Below are positions 37,956 through 47,975 of a DNA stretch of 64,000 nt, piece by piece. Under the pieces are notes generated by a model that was not told where the DNA came from, did not search any database, and worked only from the letters and a program-made list of their open reading frames with translations. The position numbers and the translations under genes were made by a program. The stretch is from JAUIIK01 sp963745675. GTDB lineage: Bacteria; Chloroflexota; Chloroflexia; Thermomicrobiales; CFX8. Positions within the stretch are counted from its first letter, which is position 1; each line of letters starts with the position of its first letter. The stretch lies in the NCBI GenBank assembly GCA_963745675.1, contig CAVUYM010000020.1, forward strand, positions 1-64,000, read 5' to 3'.

Positions 37956-37988
37956 TTGACCGTTCTTGCTCGATAGGGCAAGTATGAT
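37956..37988 (+). promoter_or_regulatory. Possible promoter/operator of the toxin-antitoxin pair
   Basis: TTGACC (37956) and TATGAT (37983-37988) resemble -35 and -10 boxes, but the 21-bp spacing is longer than usual. Between them a small inverted repeat CTTGC...GCAAG (37965-37982) could be an autoregulatory operator, as is common for antitoxins. Weak evidence. Confidence 0.3.
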
Positions 37989-38038
37989 TTAGTCGAAAGT
38001 GCAAAAACTCTATTTGTCTTCATCGTGAGGGGCTCGGC

Positions 38039-38302
38039 ATGGCAGATACGGTCGCGAAATACAGAGCGGACGCGACGTTGGCGAAATTATTGAAAGAGGC
38101 TGAAAAGGCGGGCATAGCGCTGCATATCGAAACAGACAACGATGCCTACGAGGTTCGCGTGCGACGAGAAGGCTCGGCTTTACGCCGAGTCGAAGACTAC
38201 GATCCGGAACGCGCGCGGCAGGGACTCGATGAAAGTTTCGGTGCTTTTGCGGATATTGATGCAGATGCTTTCATTGCGGAAATGAAGGCAAACCGCGAAT
38301 GA
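38039..38302 (+). CDS. Putative antitoxin partner of the PIN-domain protein
   Basis: 87 residues, acidic towards the C-terminus, with the pattern TLAKLLKEAEKAGIALHIET ... YEVRVRREG ... DPERARQGLDESFGAF. The last 30 residues resemble the flexible C-terminal tails by which antitoxins wrap VapC toxins, and the DPERARQGL type of motif occurs in such partners. It sits 33 bp upstream of a PIN-domain gene. The function is inferred mainly from this context; no DNA-binding fold is evident. Confidence 0.65.
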   Translation: MADTVAKYRADATLAKLLKEAEKAGIALHIETDNDAYEVRVRREGSALRRVEDYDPERARQGLDESFGAFADIDADAFIAEMKANRE

Positions 38303-38335
38303 GCCTTCTGACCGCGGAAACAGGCATGTAGACGA

Positions 38336-38731
38336 ATGTTTCTGCTGGATACCGATGTCGTTATTTATCATCTTAATGGTGTTCCAGTCGCGCGACAGTT
38401 CATAGCTGGTTTGATGAACGACGCCGTGCATATTTCTACGATTACCTATATGGAAGTTGTGGAGGGAATTCCGCTCAACACTGACCCGGTGGTTTCAGGG
38501 CGACGATGGCTACGGTTGCTAGGCGGGATCATTCTGCTCCCCTTTGACGAGGCCGAAGCGAATCGGTCAGCGCAGATACGCCGGTCACTGAGGGCTCAAA
38601 ATCGAAGCGTTCGCGCTCGACAACTCGATATCATGATCGCCGCGACTGCGCTCGAACACGGTCTGACCCTGGCGACGAATAACGAAGCGGACTATCGCGA
38701 CATCCCCGGCTTGCTAATCGAGACTCCCTGA
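38336..38731 (+). CDS. vapC: PIN-domain ribonuclease, VapC-type toxin
   Basis: 131 residues, the normal VapC length. The four acidic PIN residues are visible: Asp in FLLDTDVVIYHL, Glu in TYMEVVEGI, Asp in RQLDIMIAATALEHG, and Asp in TNNEADYRDIPGL. VapC toxins are Mg2+-dependent ribonucleases that cleave tRNA or rRNA and are held inactive by the cognate antitoxin encoded upstream. The target of this one is unknown. Confidence 0.88.
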   Translation: MFLLDTDVVIYHLNGVPVARQFIAGLMNDAVHISTITYMEVVEGIPLNTDPVVSGRRWLRLLGGIILLPFDEAEANRSAQIRRSLRAQNRSVRARQLDIMIAATALEHGLTLATNNEADYRDIPGLLIETP

Positions 38732-38871
38732 CCCCCTCTCATCTAATCTGTAAGAAATACGCGTTCCGGTTGTCTTACTACCAAGCGGGCCGGAATACCG
38801 GCCTGAGCCGGAAAGGGCGTACACTTGATGAGTACAGGCATTTCAGCGTGCTAGCGAGCCGGGGTTCACCA

Positions 38872-40212
38872 ATGGCGATGGCGACGAGCGAGCGTGATCT
38901 AACGCGTTTTGAAGACGCGCAACTGGTTGGTCTTGCTCAGAATGGCCATCAGGAGGCGTTCGCCGAACTTTACGACCGCTACTTCGACAGGATCTTCGAC
39001 TTCCTCTCGCGCATGATGCGCAACCGCGCCGAGGCGGAGGATGTCGCGCAGGATACCTTCATCCGGGCGATCCGTTCGATCGACCGCTTGGAGAGTGGCA
39101 ACAAGTTCAAGAGCTGGCTCTTCACCATTGCTCGCAACACCGCCCTCAATCGCATTGAGCGCGAAAAACGCACTCGCCCACTCATCTTTGCGGACGACGA
39201 TGGCGAAGATGTCGAACTCGACCTGATAGATGCAGATCGCTTTGGGACGCCGGACGAGGCGGCCCAGGTGGAAGCGACGGCCGCCCTCGTCTGGGAAGCG
39301 GCGGCCGGGCTGAGTCCGAAGCAGTACTCACTGCTGGACATGCATCTGCGGCAAGGACTCGACAGCGCCGAAATAGCCGACGTCTTGGGCGTTACCGCCA
39401 ACAACGGCTACGTCATGCTGAACCGGCTGCGTACTGCGGTCGAAGAATCAATCGGAGCCTATATCATGATGAGGGAGGGGCGCAGGCATTGTCCGGAGCT
39501 CGATGCAGCGCTAACTGATGCGGGCATAGCGAGTATCTCGCCTGGCGCTCGAAGGTTAGTCCGCAGGCATGTAGGTTCCTGTGAGGCCTGCCAGAAGACA
39601 CAATCTGAGATGGTTTCGCCAACGGCGATCCTGGGCGCATTCGTGCCGATCCAGGCGGCCCCGGACATCAAGGCGGCAATCCTCTCCAACGTCATGCGTG
39701 AATGGCCCGGTTCGGCGGTCCCGGGCGACGGCGGCGCATCTGCTTCGCAGGTAACAACGCGGATACCGACCCAGGCAACGGCTGGTGTAGTGAAGGAGAC
39801 TGCATGGTATCTGTCTCGGGCATTCCTCATCGGCTCGACGCTCGCGGTTGCCGGCGTGATATTGCTTCTGCTGGCGCTGATCAATCCGTTTGGCTCTTCA
39901 CAGCCTGCGGTCGCTGGACCGGCCGGGGCAACGATCGCCTTCCAGAGGGAAACCGGTGAACCAATCGCCGGAGTCGGGCTGATCGTCGAATACACACGGC
40001 CTGAGGCGAACGCGCCTGAACTGATTCCAGTGACGACGGATGCCGATGGCCGTATCGACTTATCGGAAAATGGGGCCGGCACCTACGTGTTACGTATTGA
40101 CTCACTGCCAGACGAGTATGTCGCAGCCGACGTGAGCCAGGTCTCGGCCTTCACCGTCGATGAGAGCGAACAACTCGACATAACCGGAGTATTCCGAATC
40201 ATCAGCAACTGA
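38872..40212 (+). CDS. ECF sigma factor fused to a zinc-finger, transmembrane anti-sigma-like module and extracellular domain
   Basis: About 446 aa. Residues 10-95 are sigma region 2 (EAFAELYDRYFDRIFDFLSR ... DVAQDTFIRAIRSIDRL). Residues 135-185 are region 4 (LSPKQYSLLDMHLRQGLDSA ... NGYVMLNRLRTAVEESI). A zf-HC2-like segment follows at about 232 (HVGSCEAC, HxxxCxxC), then a membrane helix at about 317-342 (AFLIGSTLAVAGVILLLLAL). The C-terminus outside is a small beta domain (ATIAFQRETGEPIAGVGLIV ... GTYVLRIDSLP), like SpaA or carboxypeptidase-regulatory folds. Sigma and anti-sigma parts are normally separate proteins, so this chain should be membrane-tethered until cleaved. ATG 38872 is chosen over an upstream TTG. 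Confidence 0.85.
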   Translation: MAMATSERDLTRFEDAQLVGLAQNGHQEAFAELYDRYFDRIFDFLSRMMRNRAEAEDVAQDTFIRAIRSIDRLESGNKFKSWLFTIARNTALNRIEREKRTRPLIFADDDGEDVELDLIDADRFGTPDEAAQVEATAALVWEAAAGLSPKQYSLLDMHLRQGLDSAEIADVLGVTANNGYVMLNRLRTAVEESIGAYIMMREGRRHCPELDAALTDAGIASISPGARRLVRRHVGSCEACQKTQSEMVSPTAILGAFVPIQAAPDIKAAILSNVMREWPGSAVPGDGGASASQVTTRIPTQATAGVVKETAWYLSRAFLIGSTLAVAGVILLLLALINPFGSSQPAVAGPAGATIAFQRETGEPIAGVGLIVEYTRPEANAPELIPVTTDADGRIDLSENGAGTYVLRIDSLPDEYVAADVSQVSAFTVDESEQLDITGVFRIISN

Positions 40213-40248
40213 ATTCAACGCGGATTTCCCTTGATCATCCCGGGATCT

Positions 40249-40479
40249 CTAGCTATCGACTTTTCGGTGCAAGATAAGCCACACTCTGTGAATAGACGTC
40301 AGAACAGTCTTCGGTTTACCGCGCTGAAGGCTGCAAAATGTTAGCAACCGCGGTGGGGTCCTGGTCGCAAGACCAAAATCCCTGCGGAGTTCGTCCATGA
40401 ATCTGTGATGTTCGAGATCTACGGGCGGTTGTCGAATGAATTGCGTGGTAAAACCGAGACGTTCTTCGAGTCCGGCCAT
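40249..40479 (-). CDS. Hypothetical protein or gene fragment
   Basis: About 76 residues (MAGLEERLGFTTQFIRQPPV ... MDELRRDFGLATRTPPRLLT) with protein-like composition. It lies on the strand opposite the flanking genes in the 330-bp gap between the sigma gene and the ABC exporter. No ribosome-binding site is convincing and no family is recognised. It may be a remnant of a longer protein. Confidence 0.25.
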   Translation of the reverse strand: MAGLEERLGFTTQFIRQPPVDLEHHRFMDELRRDFGLATRTPPRLLTFCSLQRGKPKTVLTSIHRVWLILHRKVDS

Positions 40480-40541
40480 TAACTGGTTGGCAGCGGACTC
40501 ACGGGGAGACTGCACGAAGCTATCCGGAAGCAGAATATATA

Positions 40542-41517
40542 GTGGCGACGACACGAAACATTGATGCAACAACTCGAAGTGGCTCTAGTGGACCGCCCGT
40601 CATCCGCGTTAGTGGACTCCTGAAGCGTTACGGGGATTTCACCGCCGTTAATCACGTCGATCTGGAGGTCACCAACGACGAGATCTTCGGCATTCTCGGT
40701 CCGAATGGCGCTGGCAAGACGACGACGCTGGAAATGATCGAGGGGCTGCGAGAACCCGACGGTGGGACGATTGAGGTAAACGGTATCGATGCGATCCGCG
40801 AACCTAAACGGGTGAAACACCTGATCGGCGTCCAGCTCCAGACGACGTCACTCTTTGATCACCTGACGGTGCGCGAGCTGATTGCACTCTTCGCGGCGCT
40901 CTATGACGCTGACACCAGCCAGGGGCGTATCAACGAGCTACTTGGACTTGTCTCATTGGAAGAGAAAGCTGATTCGCGCGCCAACCAGCTCTCGGGCGGT
41001 CAACAACAGCGGCTCTCGATCGCTCTTGCGCTGGTGAACGATCCCGAGATCGTCTTTCTCGATGAGCCAACGACCGGGCTCGATCCACAGGCCCGCCGCA
41101 ATCTTTGGGATGTCATCAGCGGACTCCGAGTCGGCTGGCAAGACGATTGTGCTGACGACCCATTATATGGAAGAAGCCGAGGTGCTTTGTGATCGTGTCG
41201 CCATCATGGACGCCGGGCGCATCATCGCCTGCGACACTCCTCTAAACCTCATCCAGTCGCTCGACCAGGACGCCACGATCCGCGCGCGGGTCGAGCGGGA
41301 ACTCGACCTTGATTCGATTCGCAGACTGCCCGGCGCGCTCGATGCCGAAATCCTCGAGGGGCAGCTGGCCATCCGAACAACAGACGTCCAGGCGACTTTG
41401 ACCGGGTTACTCAGTCGGGCCAGCGAACTCGATCTTCGGCTCGACAACCTGATGACGACGAACGCTAATCTTGAGGATGTCTTCCTCGAACTGACTGGAC
41501 GGAGCCTGCGCGAATGA
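40542..41517 (+). CDS. ABC transporter ATP-binding protein (drug-export type), frameshifted
   Basis: ATPase of a DrrA/CcmA-type ABC-2 exporter. Walker A GPNGAGKTT, signature LSGGQQQR and Walker B VFLDEPTTGLDPQ are in the first frame (to 41192). The switch His (TTHYMEEAE) and the C-terminal domain (ANLEDVFLELTGRSLRE) are in the second. Dropping one G near 41123 joins GLR to SAGKTIVLTTHY, as in normal homologues, giving about 324 aa. GTG 40542 is the start. The stop overlaps the permease ATG (ATGA, 41514-41517), which fits an intact operon and suggests that the frameshift is a sequence error. Confidence 0.85.
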
Positions 41518-42590
41518 AGCCGCTTCTTTATATGATCATGGCCAACTATCGGATGACACTACGCAATCGAATGGCCCTGTTCTGGAATCTCGCATTCCCG
41601 ATGATCTTCATCGTGCTCTTCGGCTTCCTCTTCTCGACTGATTTCTCGGTCGATATCGGAATCGCCGGCGCTGATACGAACGCTACGAGTCAGGAGATCG
41701 CCGGGCAACTGGAGACGATCTCGGCATTCAACGTCAAAACGGGTAGCCGCGACGGCGAGCTCAAGTCGCTAAAGGACGGAAATCGCTCGGTTGTCATCGT
41801 TTTCGAGGAAGGCGAGCAGGCAGGACAGGTCGCGGCTCAGCTCTACTACGATGAAAGCAACCCGCAACAGAGCCAGATTGCGCTGGGTGCCGTCCAGCAG
41901 TTTCTCGATCAGATCAACTTGGATACTCTTCAGGGTGTGCGCCCGGTCGCTGTCACGACTCAGGCGGTGTCGACGAACGATCTGCGCTATATCGACTTTC
42001 TGGTGCCCGGCATCCTGGCGATGTCGATCATGAATTCGGGTCTGATCGGGCTCGCTTCGGCCTTCGTGACCTACCGTGAAAAGGGCATCTTGCGGCGGAT
42101 AAAGGCGACACCCTTCCCGTTGTCGCAGTTCATCATCGCCCGTATTGTCAGCCAGCTGACTATCGCCTTGACCCAGGCTGTGGTGTTGATCGCGCTCGCC
42201 AAGCTGCTATTCGATCTCCGTATCGATGGCAATCTCATCAACGTGTTTGTCATGGTCATCATCGGTGCGACGGCGTTTCTGTCTCTGGGCTTTGTCATTT
42301 CATCGTTCGCGAAGAACCAGGAAGCTGCCGATGCGTTGGCCAATGCCTTCTCTTTTCCGATGCTCTTCCTGGCCGGCGTCTTCTTCCCGGTCGACAGTGC
42401 GCCTGGCTGGCTTCAGCCGATAACCCGTGCCATGCCGCTGCGCTATCTGGCTGATGCGCTACGCGATCTGATGGTGCGTGGCTCGACCCTGCCGGACCAG
42501 TGGTTCAACATTCTGATCATGGTGATCACCGCAACCGTCGGGCTGCTGCTCTCGCTGCGACTATTCAAGTGGGAGGCGTCGACGGCATAG
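41514..42590 (+). CDS. ABC-2 type transporter permease
   Basis: About 358 aa. An N-terminal helix (ALFWNLAFPMIFIVLFGFLF) is followed by a large extracytoplasmic region (VDIGIAGADTNATSQEI ... DNDESN-like acidic loop), then five helices: FLVPGILAMSIMNSGLIGLA, IARIVSQLTIALTQAVVLIA, VFVMVIIGATAFLSLGFVIS, FSFPMLFLAGVFFPV, and a C-terminal NILIMVITATVGLLLSLRLF. The architecture matches ABC2_membrane_3/YhgE-type exporters. It pairs with the overlapping ATPase gene. The substrate, perhaps a drug or lipid, is not shown. Confidence 0.92.
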   Translation: MKPLLYMIMANYRMTLRNRMALFWNLAFPMIFIVLFGFLFSTDFSVDIGIAGADTNATSQEIAGQLETISAFNVKTGSRDGELKSLKDGNRSVVIVFEEGEQAGQVAAQLYYDESNPQQSQIALGAVQQFLDQINLDTLQGVRPVAVTTQAVSTNDLRYIDFLVPGILAMSIMNSGLIGLASAFVTYREKGILRRIKATPFPLSQFIIARIVSQLTIALTQAVVLIALAKLLFDLRIDGNLINVFVMVIIGATAFLSLGFVISSFAKNQEAADALANAFSFPMLFLAGVFFPVDSAPGWLQPITRAMPLRYLADALRDLMVRGSTLPDQWFNILIMVITATVGLLLSLRLFKWEASTA

Positions 42591-42649
42591 CGAAAGGAGG
42601 AGTGATGTCCCTGCTCTCTTGGAACTTCGTGTGAGAGGAGGCGAGAAAC

Positions 42650-42880
42650 ATGTGGTGGCACGATCTACTGTGGGGCTTCTGGAACGGATTGACAGCCTGG
42701 ATTGTGTTCATTGCTCATCTCTTCGGGGGCTGGGAGCGCTTTCCATTCTATGACCCAGCCCGGAGCGGCGGCTGGTACGATTTCGGATTTCTCGTGGGCG
42801 CTGGTTCGCCACTGCTAGGGACTTTTGGCGGAAAAAATCGCGGCCGGTCAGTTCGTCGTGGTACGACGAGAGAAGAGTAG
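42650..42880 (+). CDS. Small Trp-rich membrane protein
   Basis: 76 residues. MWWHDLLWGFWNGLTAWIVF is followed by an amphipathic turn (GGWERFPFYDPARSGGWYDF) and a second hydrophobic stretch (GFLVGAGSPLLGTFGG), with a basic tail. ATG 42650 has a strong GAGAGGAGGCG ribosome-binding site. I have seen similar short proteins in related bacteria, but no function is known. It follows the exporter operon by 59 bp and may be cotranscribed. Confidence 0.65.
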   Translation: MWWHDLLWGFWNGLTAWIVFIAHLFGGWERFPFYDPARSGGWYDFGFLVGAGSPLLGTFGGKNRGRSVRRGTTREE

Positions 42881-42989
42881 CCGCAAGAAGTTCTCAACTG
42901 GCCTTGCAGATTGCTGCCCAGGACACAGTCTCATCTTCCGTATGCCAGGTCAACGCGAGCTGATGGTCTATAGATGACGAGGAGGAGAC

Positions 42990-43843
42990 GTGGTAGTTAG
43001 AGCAACCGTTCTCTGCGAAAACTCGGTCTATGGGAATATGGGGGCTGTCGCCGAACATGGTTGGTCGGTCTGGATTGAGACGGAACAAGGATCCTATCTC
43101 TTCGACACCGGGCAGGGTACGGCGTTCTTGAACAATGCCCGGCTCTTCGGCTTGCCGCTCGAAGAGGCAAAAGCGATTCTGATTAGCCACCATCACCGCG
43201 ATCATACCGGTGGGTTGCTGGCGGCGCTCGATACAATCCGAATTGGCTCCGGCGAAAAATCGATCCCAGTATATGCTCATCCCGATCTCTTCAAAGACAG
43301 CTTTGCTGAGCGGAAGGGGACGCTGGATTTCATCGGTGTTCCACACTCCCGCAGCGCGCTCGAAAGTGCCGGTGCGGATTTCCGGCTGGAGACCGAGATG
43401 GCAGCACATCACGCCGAGGATGAGCATGTCTGGTGAGATTCCCCGTATTACAGATTACGAAATTGGCGACTTAAGCATGCGCCATCGCGATGAGACTGGA
43501 GAGATCGTCCTCGATCCTGTCCGGGACGATCAGACGGTAGTGATCGACACTCCTGAAGGGCTCTTCGTGATCCTCGGTTGCTCCCATGCCGGGATTGATC
43601 AATATTCTCACCTACATCACGGAGCAGACAGGCAAGAGCCGCTTCCACACGATCATGGGTGGTACCCATCTCGGGCCGGTCAGCGACGAGCAAGTCGACC
43701 AGACCATCGCTGCCCTGCACGACTTCGATATCGGACGGTTGGGAGTCTCCCACTGCACCGGTCCCAAAGTCGCCGCCCGGCTGGCCCACGAGTTCGGTGA
43801 GCGGTTCTTCTTCTGCAGCGTCGGCACCGTCGTCGAGGTGTAG
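42990..43843 (+). CDS. MBL-fold metallohydrolase (COG1237-like), two frameshifts
   Basis: Metallo-beta-lactamase-fold hydrolase related to the dihydropterin/ribofuranosylaminobenzene phosphate synthase-like family (COG1237), about 284 aa. The metal motif SHHHRDHTGG (HxHxDH) is near residue 70. The middle segment GEIPRITDYEIG ... GLFVILGCSHAG carries another metal His. The C-terminal IMGGTHLGPVSDEQVD and VSHCTGPKVAARL hold the last His ligands. The frame changes near 43432 and near 43592, the latter by one extra A after CATGCCGGG; all three pieces are well conserved. GTG 42990 follows GAGGAGGAGAC. The true substrate is unknown. Confidence 0.82.
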
Positions 43844-43855
43844 GCCGGGATCTGC

Positions 43856-46292
43856 CTACGTTGCTTCGTGGCCCACGAGACCATTCTGAACGGCGATGGC
43901 GACGGCTTCTGTGCGGCTGCTGACGTCGAGCTTGTTGAGGATATTGCTGACGTGAAAGTCGACCGTCGAGCGGCTGATGAAGAGCTCTTCAGCGATGATG
44001 CGGTTGCTCTTGCCCTTGATCAGCAGCGATAGCACTTCGCGTTCTCTGATGCTCAAGTCATTGCCTGGGGGCGTCGGTTTCATCGCCTGTCTGATCAGAA
44101 CCTGGGTCGCTTCGACTGCGAGCGTCGGCCGTCCGACATTTGCTTCGCGGATGGCGGTGGCAAGCTCGACTGCGCCGACATTCTTGAGGAGATAGCTCAG
44201 GGCGCCTGCCTGCAGCGCTTTCTGCACCAGGTCCTCTTCCGGGAAACTCGTGAGGGCGATGATCTTCACCTCTGGCTGACATGCGGTAATGGCGCTGATC
44301 GCCGTTGGTCCATCCCCATTTGGCATGACCAGATCCATCAGGACAACGTCCGGGTTGAGTTCGGCGCACAGACGCACTGCTTCGTTCCCGTCCGCCGCTT
44401 CGCCGACGAGTTCTAGATCGGGTGCGACATGCAGAAATGCGCTGAGCCCGCTACGCACCATCGCATGGTCATCAACGATCATGACCCGGATGCGCCTTCC
44501 GATTGCTTGAGGTGCGCTCATGAGTCTGTGCCATCCTCCCTTGCGCCAGCTGACGGTGATCCGTGTGCCATCGCCTGCATTGCTGTCGAGACGAAAAAGC
44601 GCCCCGACCTCTTGCGCGCGCTCGCACATGATGCTGAGTCCAAGATGCCCCGGAATGCTCGTCGATGTATCGAACCCATGGCCGTTATCGTGAATCTTGA
44701 GGACGATCTGCCCGTCAGACTGGTGATCGAGGGTGATAGTTACTTTAGTGGCGCCTGCGTGTTTGGCGATGTTATTCAGGGCCTCCTGGGTGATGCGGTA
44801 GAGGGCGATCTGCACATCTGATGGCAGGCGCGTTGGACTGGGTCCATCGAATCGGGTGGTCACATCCGCGCCGGTCGTCCCGGCTGCGGCATCAGCGAGC
44901 TGCCGCAACAGATCGGTCAGCGACAGTTCGCTGAGCACACCGGGTCGCAATTCCACCAGCAGCATGCGCATCTCGGCCAATGCGCCGCGCGTGAGCCTGC
45001 GCAGTTGAGCCAGGCGACGCTGTGCTTCGTCGAGATCCGATTCCCATATCTCAGGTAAGACTTCGGCAATCAGCGTGGCCGAGAAGAGCGTTTGGGTGAC
45101 GGCATCATGCAGCTCGCGTGCCAACCACTGGCGCTGTTCAACCGCCGCCGCCTGCTCTGCCTGTTCGCGCAACCGGGCGTTCTCGATCGCCAGCGCTGTC
45201 TGGTCCGCGAACGCCTCTGCCAGCGAAATCTCATCTTCGCTGAAATCCCGCGCGTCGCGGTAGTACAGCGAGAGTACCCCGTAGCGTTCGCCCTTGATCG
45301 CAAGCGGGACGGCCAGGAGTGCTCCGTAGTTCGCGGCGAAAATACGCAAGAGGGCACCGGGGTCGTTGGGTTGAGACTGCTCGGAGTATTCGAGGATAAG
45401 AGGCAGATGGTGAACGGCAATGTATTTTGAGTGTTCGTGGGTGCCTAGATCTTCATTTCTTCCGGATGCGCTTGGAAGAGCCGAGCGAATATCCGGCACC
45501 GCGACCGGTCGAAGTTCCCGGTAGGCCAGACCGTTTGACGACTGGCTCACCGGCAGACGGACTTGCATCAAGTCTGGATGGAGCCCGCGAGATGCTTTGC
45601 TGATCAGGGCTTCCCCAAATTCTTCGTCTTCAATGGCAACGAAGATCGATGATGCATCGCAGCCGAGTAGCTTGCAGGACTGCTCAACGACGTAGTCGAG
45701 GATCTCGTCAAGTTCACGCTGGGAATTGACTGTTGCGAGCAGATCGCGCAAGCCTTCGGCTACTTCCCGGCGGCGTTGGATTTCTCGCGTTCGTTCTCCA
45801 ACGCGCTGCTCAAGATCCTGGTAGGCCCTGACATTCTCAGTGACATCTCGCACGACACCAAGGATTGCTGGCTGGCCGCCATAGAGGAAACTCTGGCCGA
45901 TGACTTCGACATCGAAGATACTGCCGTCCTTGCGGATGTCCTGGGCAGTACAGCGATACTCTTGACCGGCTTCGTACCGTGCGAAAGTAGTCCACGAAAA
46001 GGTGGTGGCTGTTGGGATGGATGAACGTGGAAGGGTGCATGCCGTCCATGCTGTCGTAGCCGTGCATCCGACAGAAGGCCGGATTCGCCGCGATAACGAG
46101 TTCGGTGTCGAGATCGGTAATCACCAGGCCGTCACTGCTGGCCTCGAAGATGGCTTGATACTGTTGCTGGCTCTCGCTAAGAGCTGAGCCAACCGCCACC
46201 GAAGAATCAACCCCAACTGAATCATCTGGTCGGGATATCGTCGCCATCTGTGTTGGAATTTCAGGTTCGGGCGTTGCCGAGGTCTTCGACAT
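43856..46292 (-). CDS. PAS-GAF sensor histidine kinase with C-terminal NarL/LuxR response regulator (one chain; frameshifted)
   Basis: Domains in order: PAS (YQAIFEASSDGLVITDLDTE), GAF (LLGCDASSIFVAIEDEEFGE), HisKA_3 with HDAVTQTLFSATL, and HATPase (EALNNIAKHAGAT ... HDNGHGFDTS). Then comes, in the same frame, a receiver (VMIVDDHAMVRSGL ... DVVLMDLVMPNGDG) with its Asp and an LuxR HTH (LSIREREVLSLLIKGKSNRI). The frame breaks near 45985 in the PAS-C region; removing one base restores GQEYRCTAQDIRKDGS. An internal ATG at 44521, with GGAGGA upstream, could start a separate regulator. The fusion may therefore be an artefact of another indel or a real hybrid. No transmembrane helix is seen, so it senses in the cytosol. 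Confidence 0.85.
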
Positions 46293-46555
46293 CGTGGTCT
46301 TTTCTGTGATGCCGCAACCGTGCTCACTCAAGCAGGAGCGAAGCAGATCTAACGCTATTTGCGGGCCGCATGTCAAGTCTTTTACCTCCCAAACTCACCA
46401 GGTCCGCAACTCTCCGAACTAAGGGTGGTCGATCCCCAGAATGACCGATTTGCTATTGGCGGCTGGAGCGCATACTGACTACACACCGCGCGACGAAGCG
46501 CGGGCTATTACCGGCAATGTTGGCCGGACCAAGGACAGACGGATAGGAGTCCAAG

Positions 46556-47962
46556 ATGAGCATGATGGTAGCGACCCAGACTGAACGTCTCGATCAGCTG
46601 GCGACGCAAGCACTCCAGGCAAGGTTGCTTGGGGAGATTATTCAACCGGGTGACGAGGAGTATGAGGTGGCGCGCCGCGTACATGCCCTGAACCATGACC
46701 GACGCCCCGCTCTCATCGTCCGTGCAGTCGATGCAGGCGACGTCATCCGGGCGGTCGAGTTCGCCCGCGCCCGCGAGCTTCCTCTGGCGGTGCGTAGTGG
46801 CGGTCACAGCGTTTCAGGACACAGCACGGTCGACGGCGGAGTGGTCGTTGACCTGTCCGGTATGAAGAGCTTGAGCATCGATCCGGTGCAGCGCACCGCC
46901 TGGGTCCAGCCGGGCGCGACGAGCCAGGATCTCTTTCAGGCTGCCGAGCCGTACGGCCTCGGTCTATCAACGGGCGACACCGCTTCGGTTGGTCTCGGAG
47001 GGCTGACGCTTGGCGGCGGCATTGGCTGGATGGTGCGCTCGCAAGGGCTCACCCTCGATAACTTGCTTTCGGTCGAGCTTGTCACCGCCGATGGTCGTAT
47101 CATCGTCGCGAGTGAAGAGCAGCACCCCGAGCTGTTCTGGGGTCTGCGCGGTGGTGGTGGCAATTTCGGCATCGCGACAGCTTTCGAGTTTCGCCTGCAT
47201 CCGGTCGGAACGATCCTGGGCGGCGCGCTCCTGTTGCCTGCAACTCCTGAGGTCTTGCGCGGCTACGCGGAATATGCACCGACGGCGCCGGATGAACTGA
47301 CGACGAACAGTTTCCTGATGCATGTCCCGCCCTTCCCTCCGTTTCCTCCGGAAATCCACGGAAAGCTCGTATTACTGGTCGGTGTTTGCTACGTCGGCGA
47401 TCATGAAGAGGGCCAGAAAGCAATCGATCCGCTGCGAGCGATCGCGACGCCGGTGGCGGACATGATCGGCCCGATGCCGTATTCGGGGCTGTTTGCGCTC
47501 ACTGAGATGGGCTCCCATCCGCACCCCGCAACTATTCGCTCGGGCTATATGACGGAACTGAGCGACGAAGCCATCGGACTGCTGCTCGAACATTACGAGC
47601 AGAACCCGGCCCCGATGGCGATGGTGAACCTGCGAGGTCTTGGTGGCGCGATGGGTCGCATCCCGAGCGATGCAACCGCTTTTGCCCATCGCGACAAGTC
47701 AATCTTCATGGCGATCATCAATATCGGTATGGAGGAAGCTGATGTCGCCTGGACCGTCGGTCTGTGGGAGAAGCTGCAGCCCTTTACCTCCGGCGTCTAC
47801 GTCAACTTCCTTGACGATGAGGGTGAAGAACGCACGCGAGAAGCCTATATGCCGGCGACCTATGAGCGGCTGGCACAGATCAAGCGGCGCTACGATCCGA
47901 CAAACGTCTTCAAACTGAATCAGAATATTCGACCCGCGCTCGAATATTCGCCTTCGATCTAG
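46556..47962 (+). CDS. FAD-linked oxidoreductase, berberine-bridge-enzyme type
   Basis: About 468 aa. The FAD_binding_4 domain contains RSGGHSVSGHS, whose His is expected to bind FAD covalently, and GLGGLTLGGGIGWM. The usual second attachment Cys just before this last motif is absent (TASVGLGG), so only single covalent linkage is predicted. The C-terminal BBE motif YVNFLDDEGEE ... RYDPTNVFKLNQNI is intact. Such enzymes oxidise alcohols, sugars or alkaloid-like substrates with O2. ATG 46556 follows AGGAGTCCAAG. It is a single-gene unit ending at a strong terminator. Confidence 0.9.
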   Translation: MSMMVATQTERLDQLATQALQARLLGEIIQPGDEEYEVARRVHALNHDRRPALIVRAVDAGDVIRAVEFARARELPLAVRSGGHSVSGHSTVDGGVVVDLSGMKSLSIDPVQRTAWVQPGATSQDLFQAAEPYGLGLSTGDTASVGLGGLTLGGGIGWMVRSQGLTLDNLLSVELVTADGRIIVASEEQHPELFWGLRGGGGNFGIATAFEFRLHPVGTILGGALLLPATPEVLRGYAEYAPTAPDELTTNSFLMHVPPFPPFPPEIHGKLVLLVGVCYVGDHEEGQKAIDPLRAIATPVADMIGPMPYSGLFALTEMGSHPHPATIRSGYMTELSDEAIGLLLEHYEQNPAPMAMVNLRGLGGAMGRIPSDATAFAHRDKSIFMAIINIGMEEADVAWTVGLWEKLQPFTSGVYVNFLDDEGEERTREAYMPATYERLAQIKRRYDPTNVFKLNQNIRPALEYSPSI

Positions 47963-47975
47963 CCCGGTTCCAATC

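Noticed and set aside
41100..41140. Programmed ribosomal frameshift in the ABC ATPase
   Set aside because: No slippery heptamer or downstream structure is evident, and the same kind of indel occurs in many genes here.
43434..43436. TGA after HVW in the MBL-fold gene as a Sec codon
   Set aside because: The protein continues in a different frame, not in the TGA frame, and the family has no Cys there.
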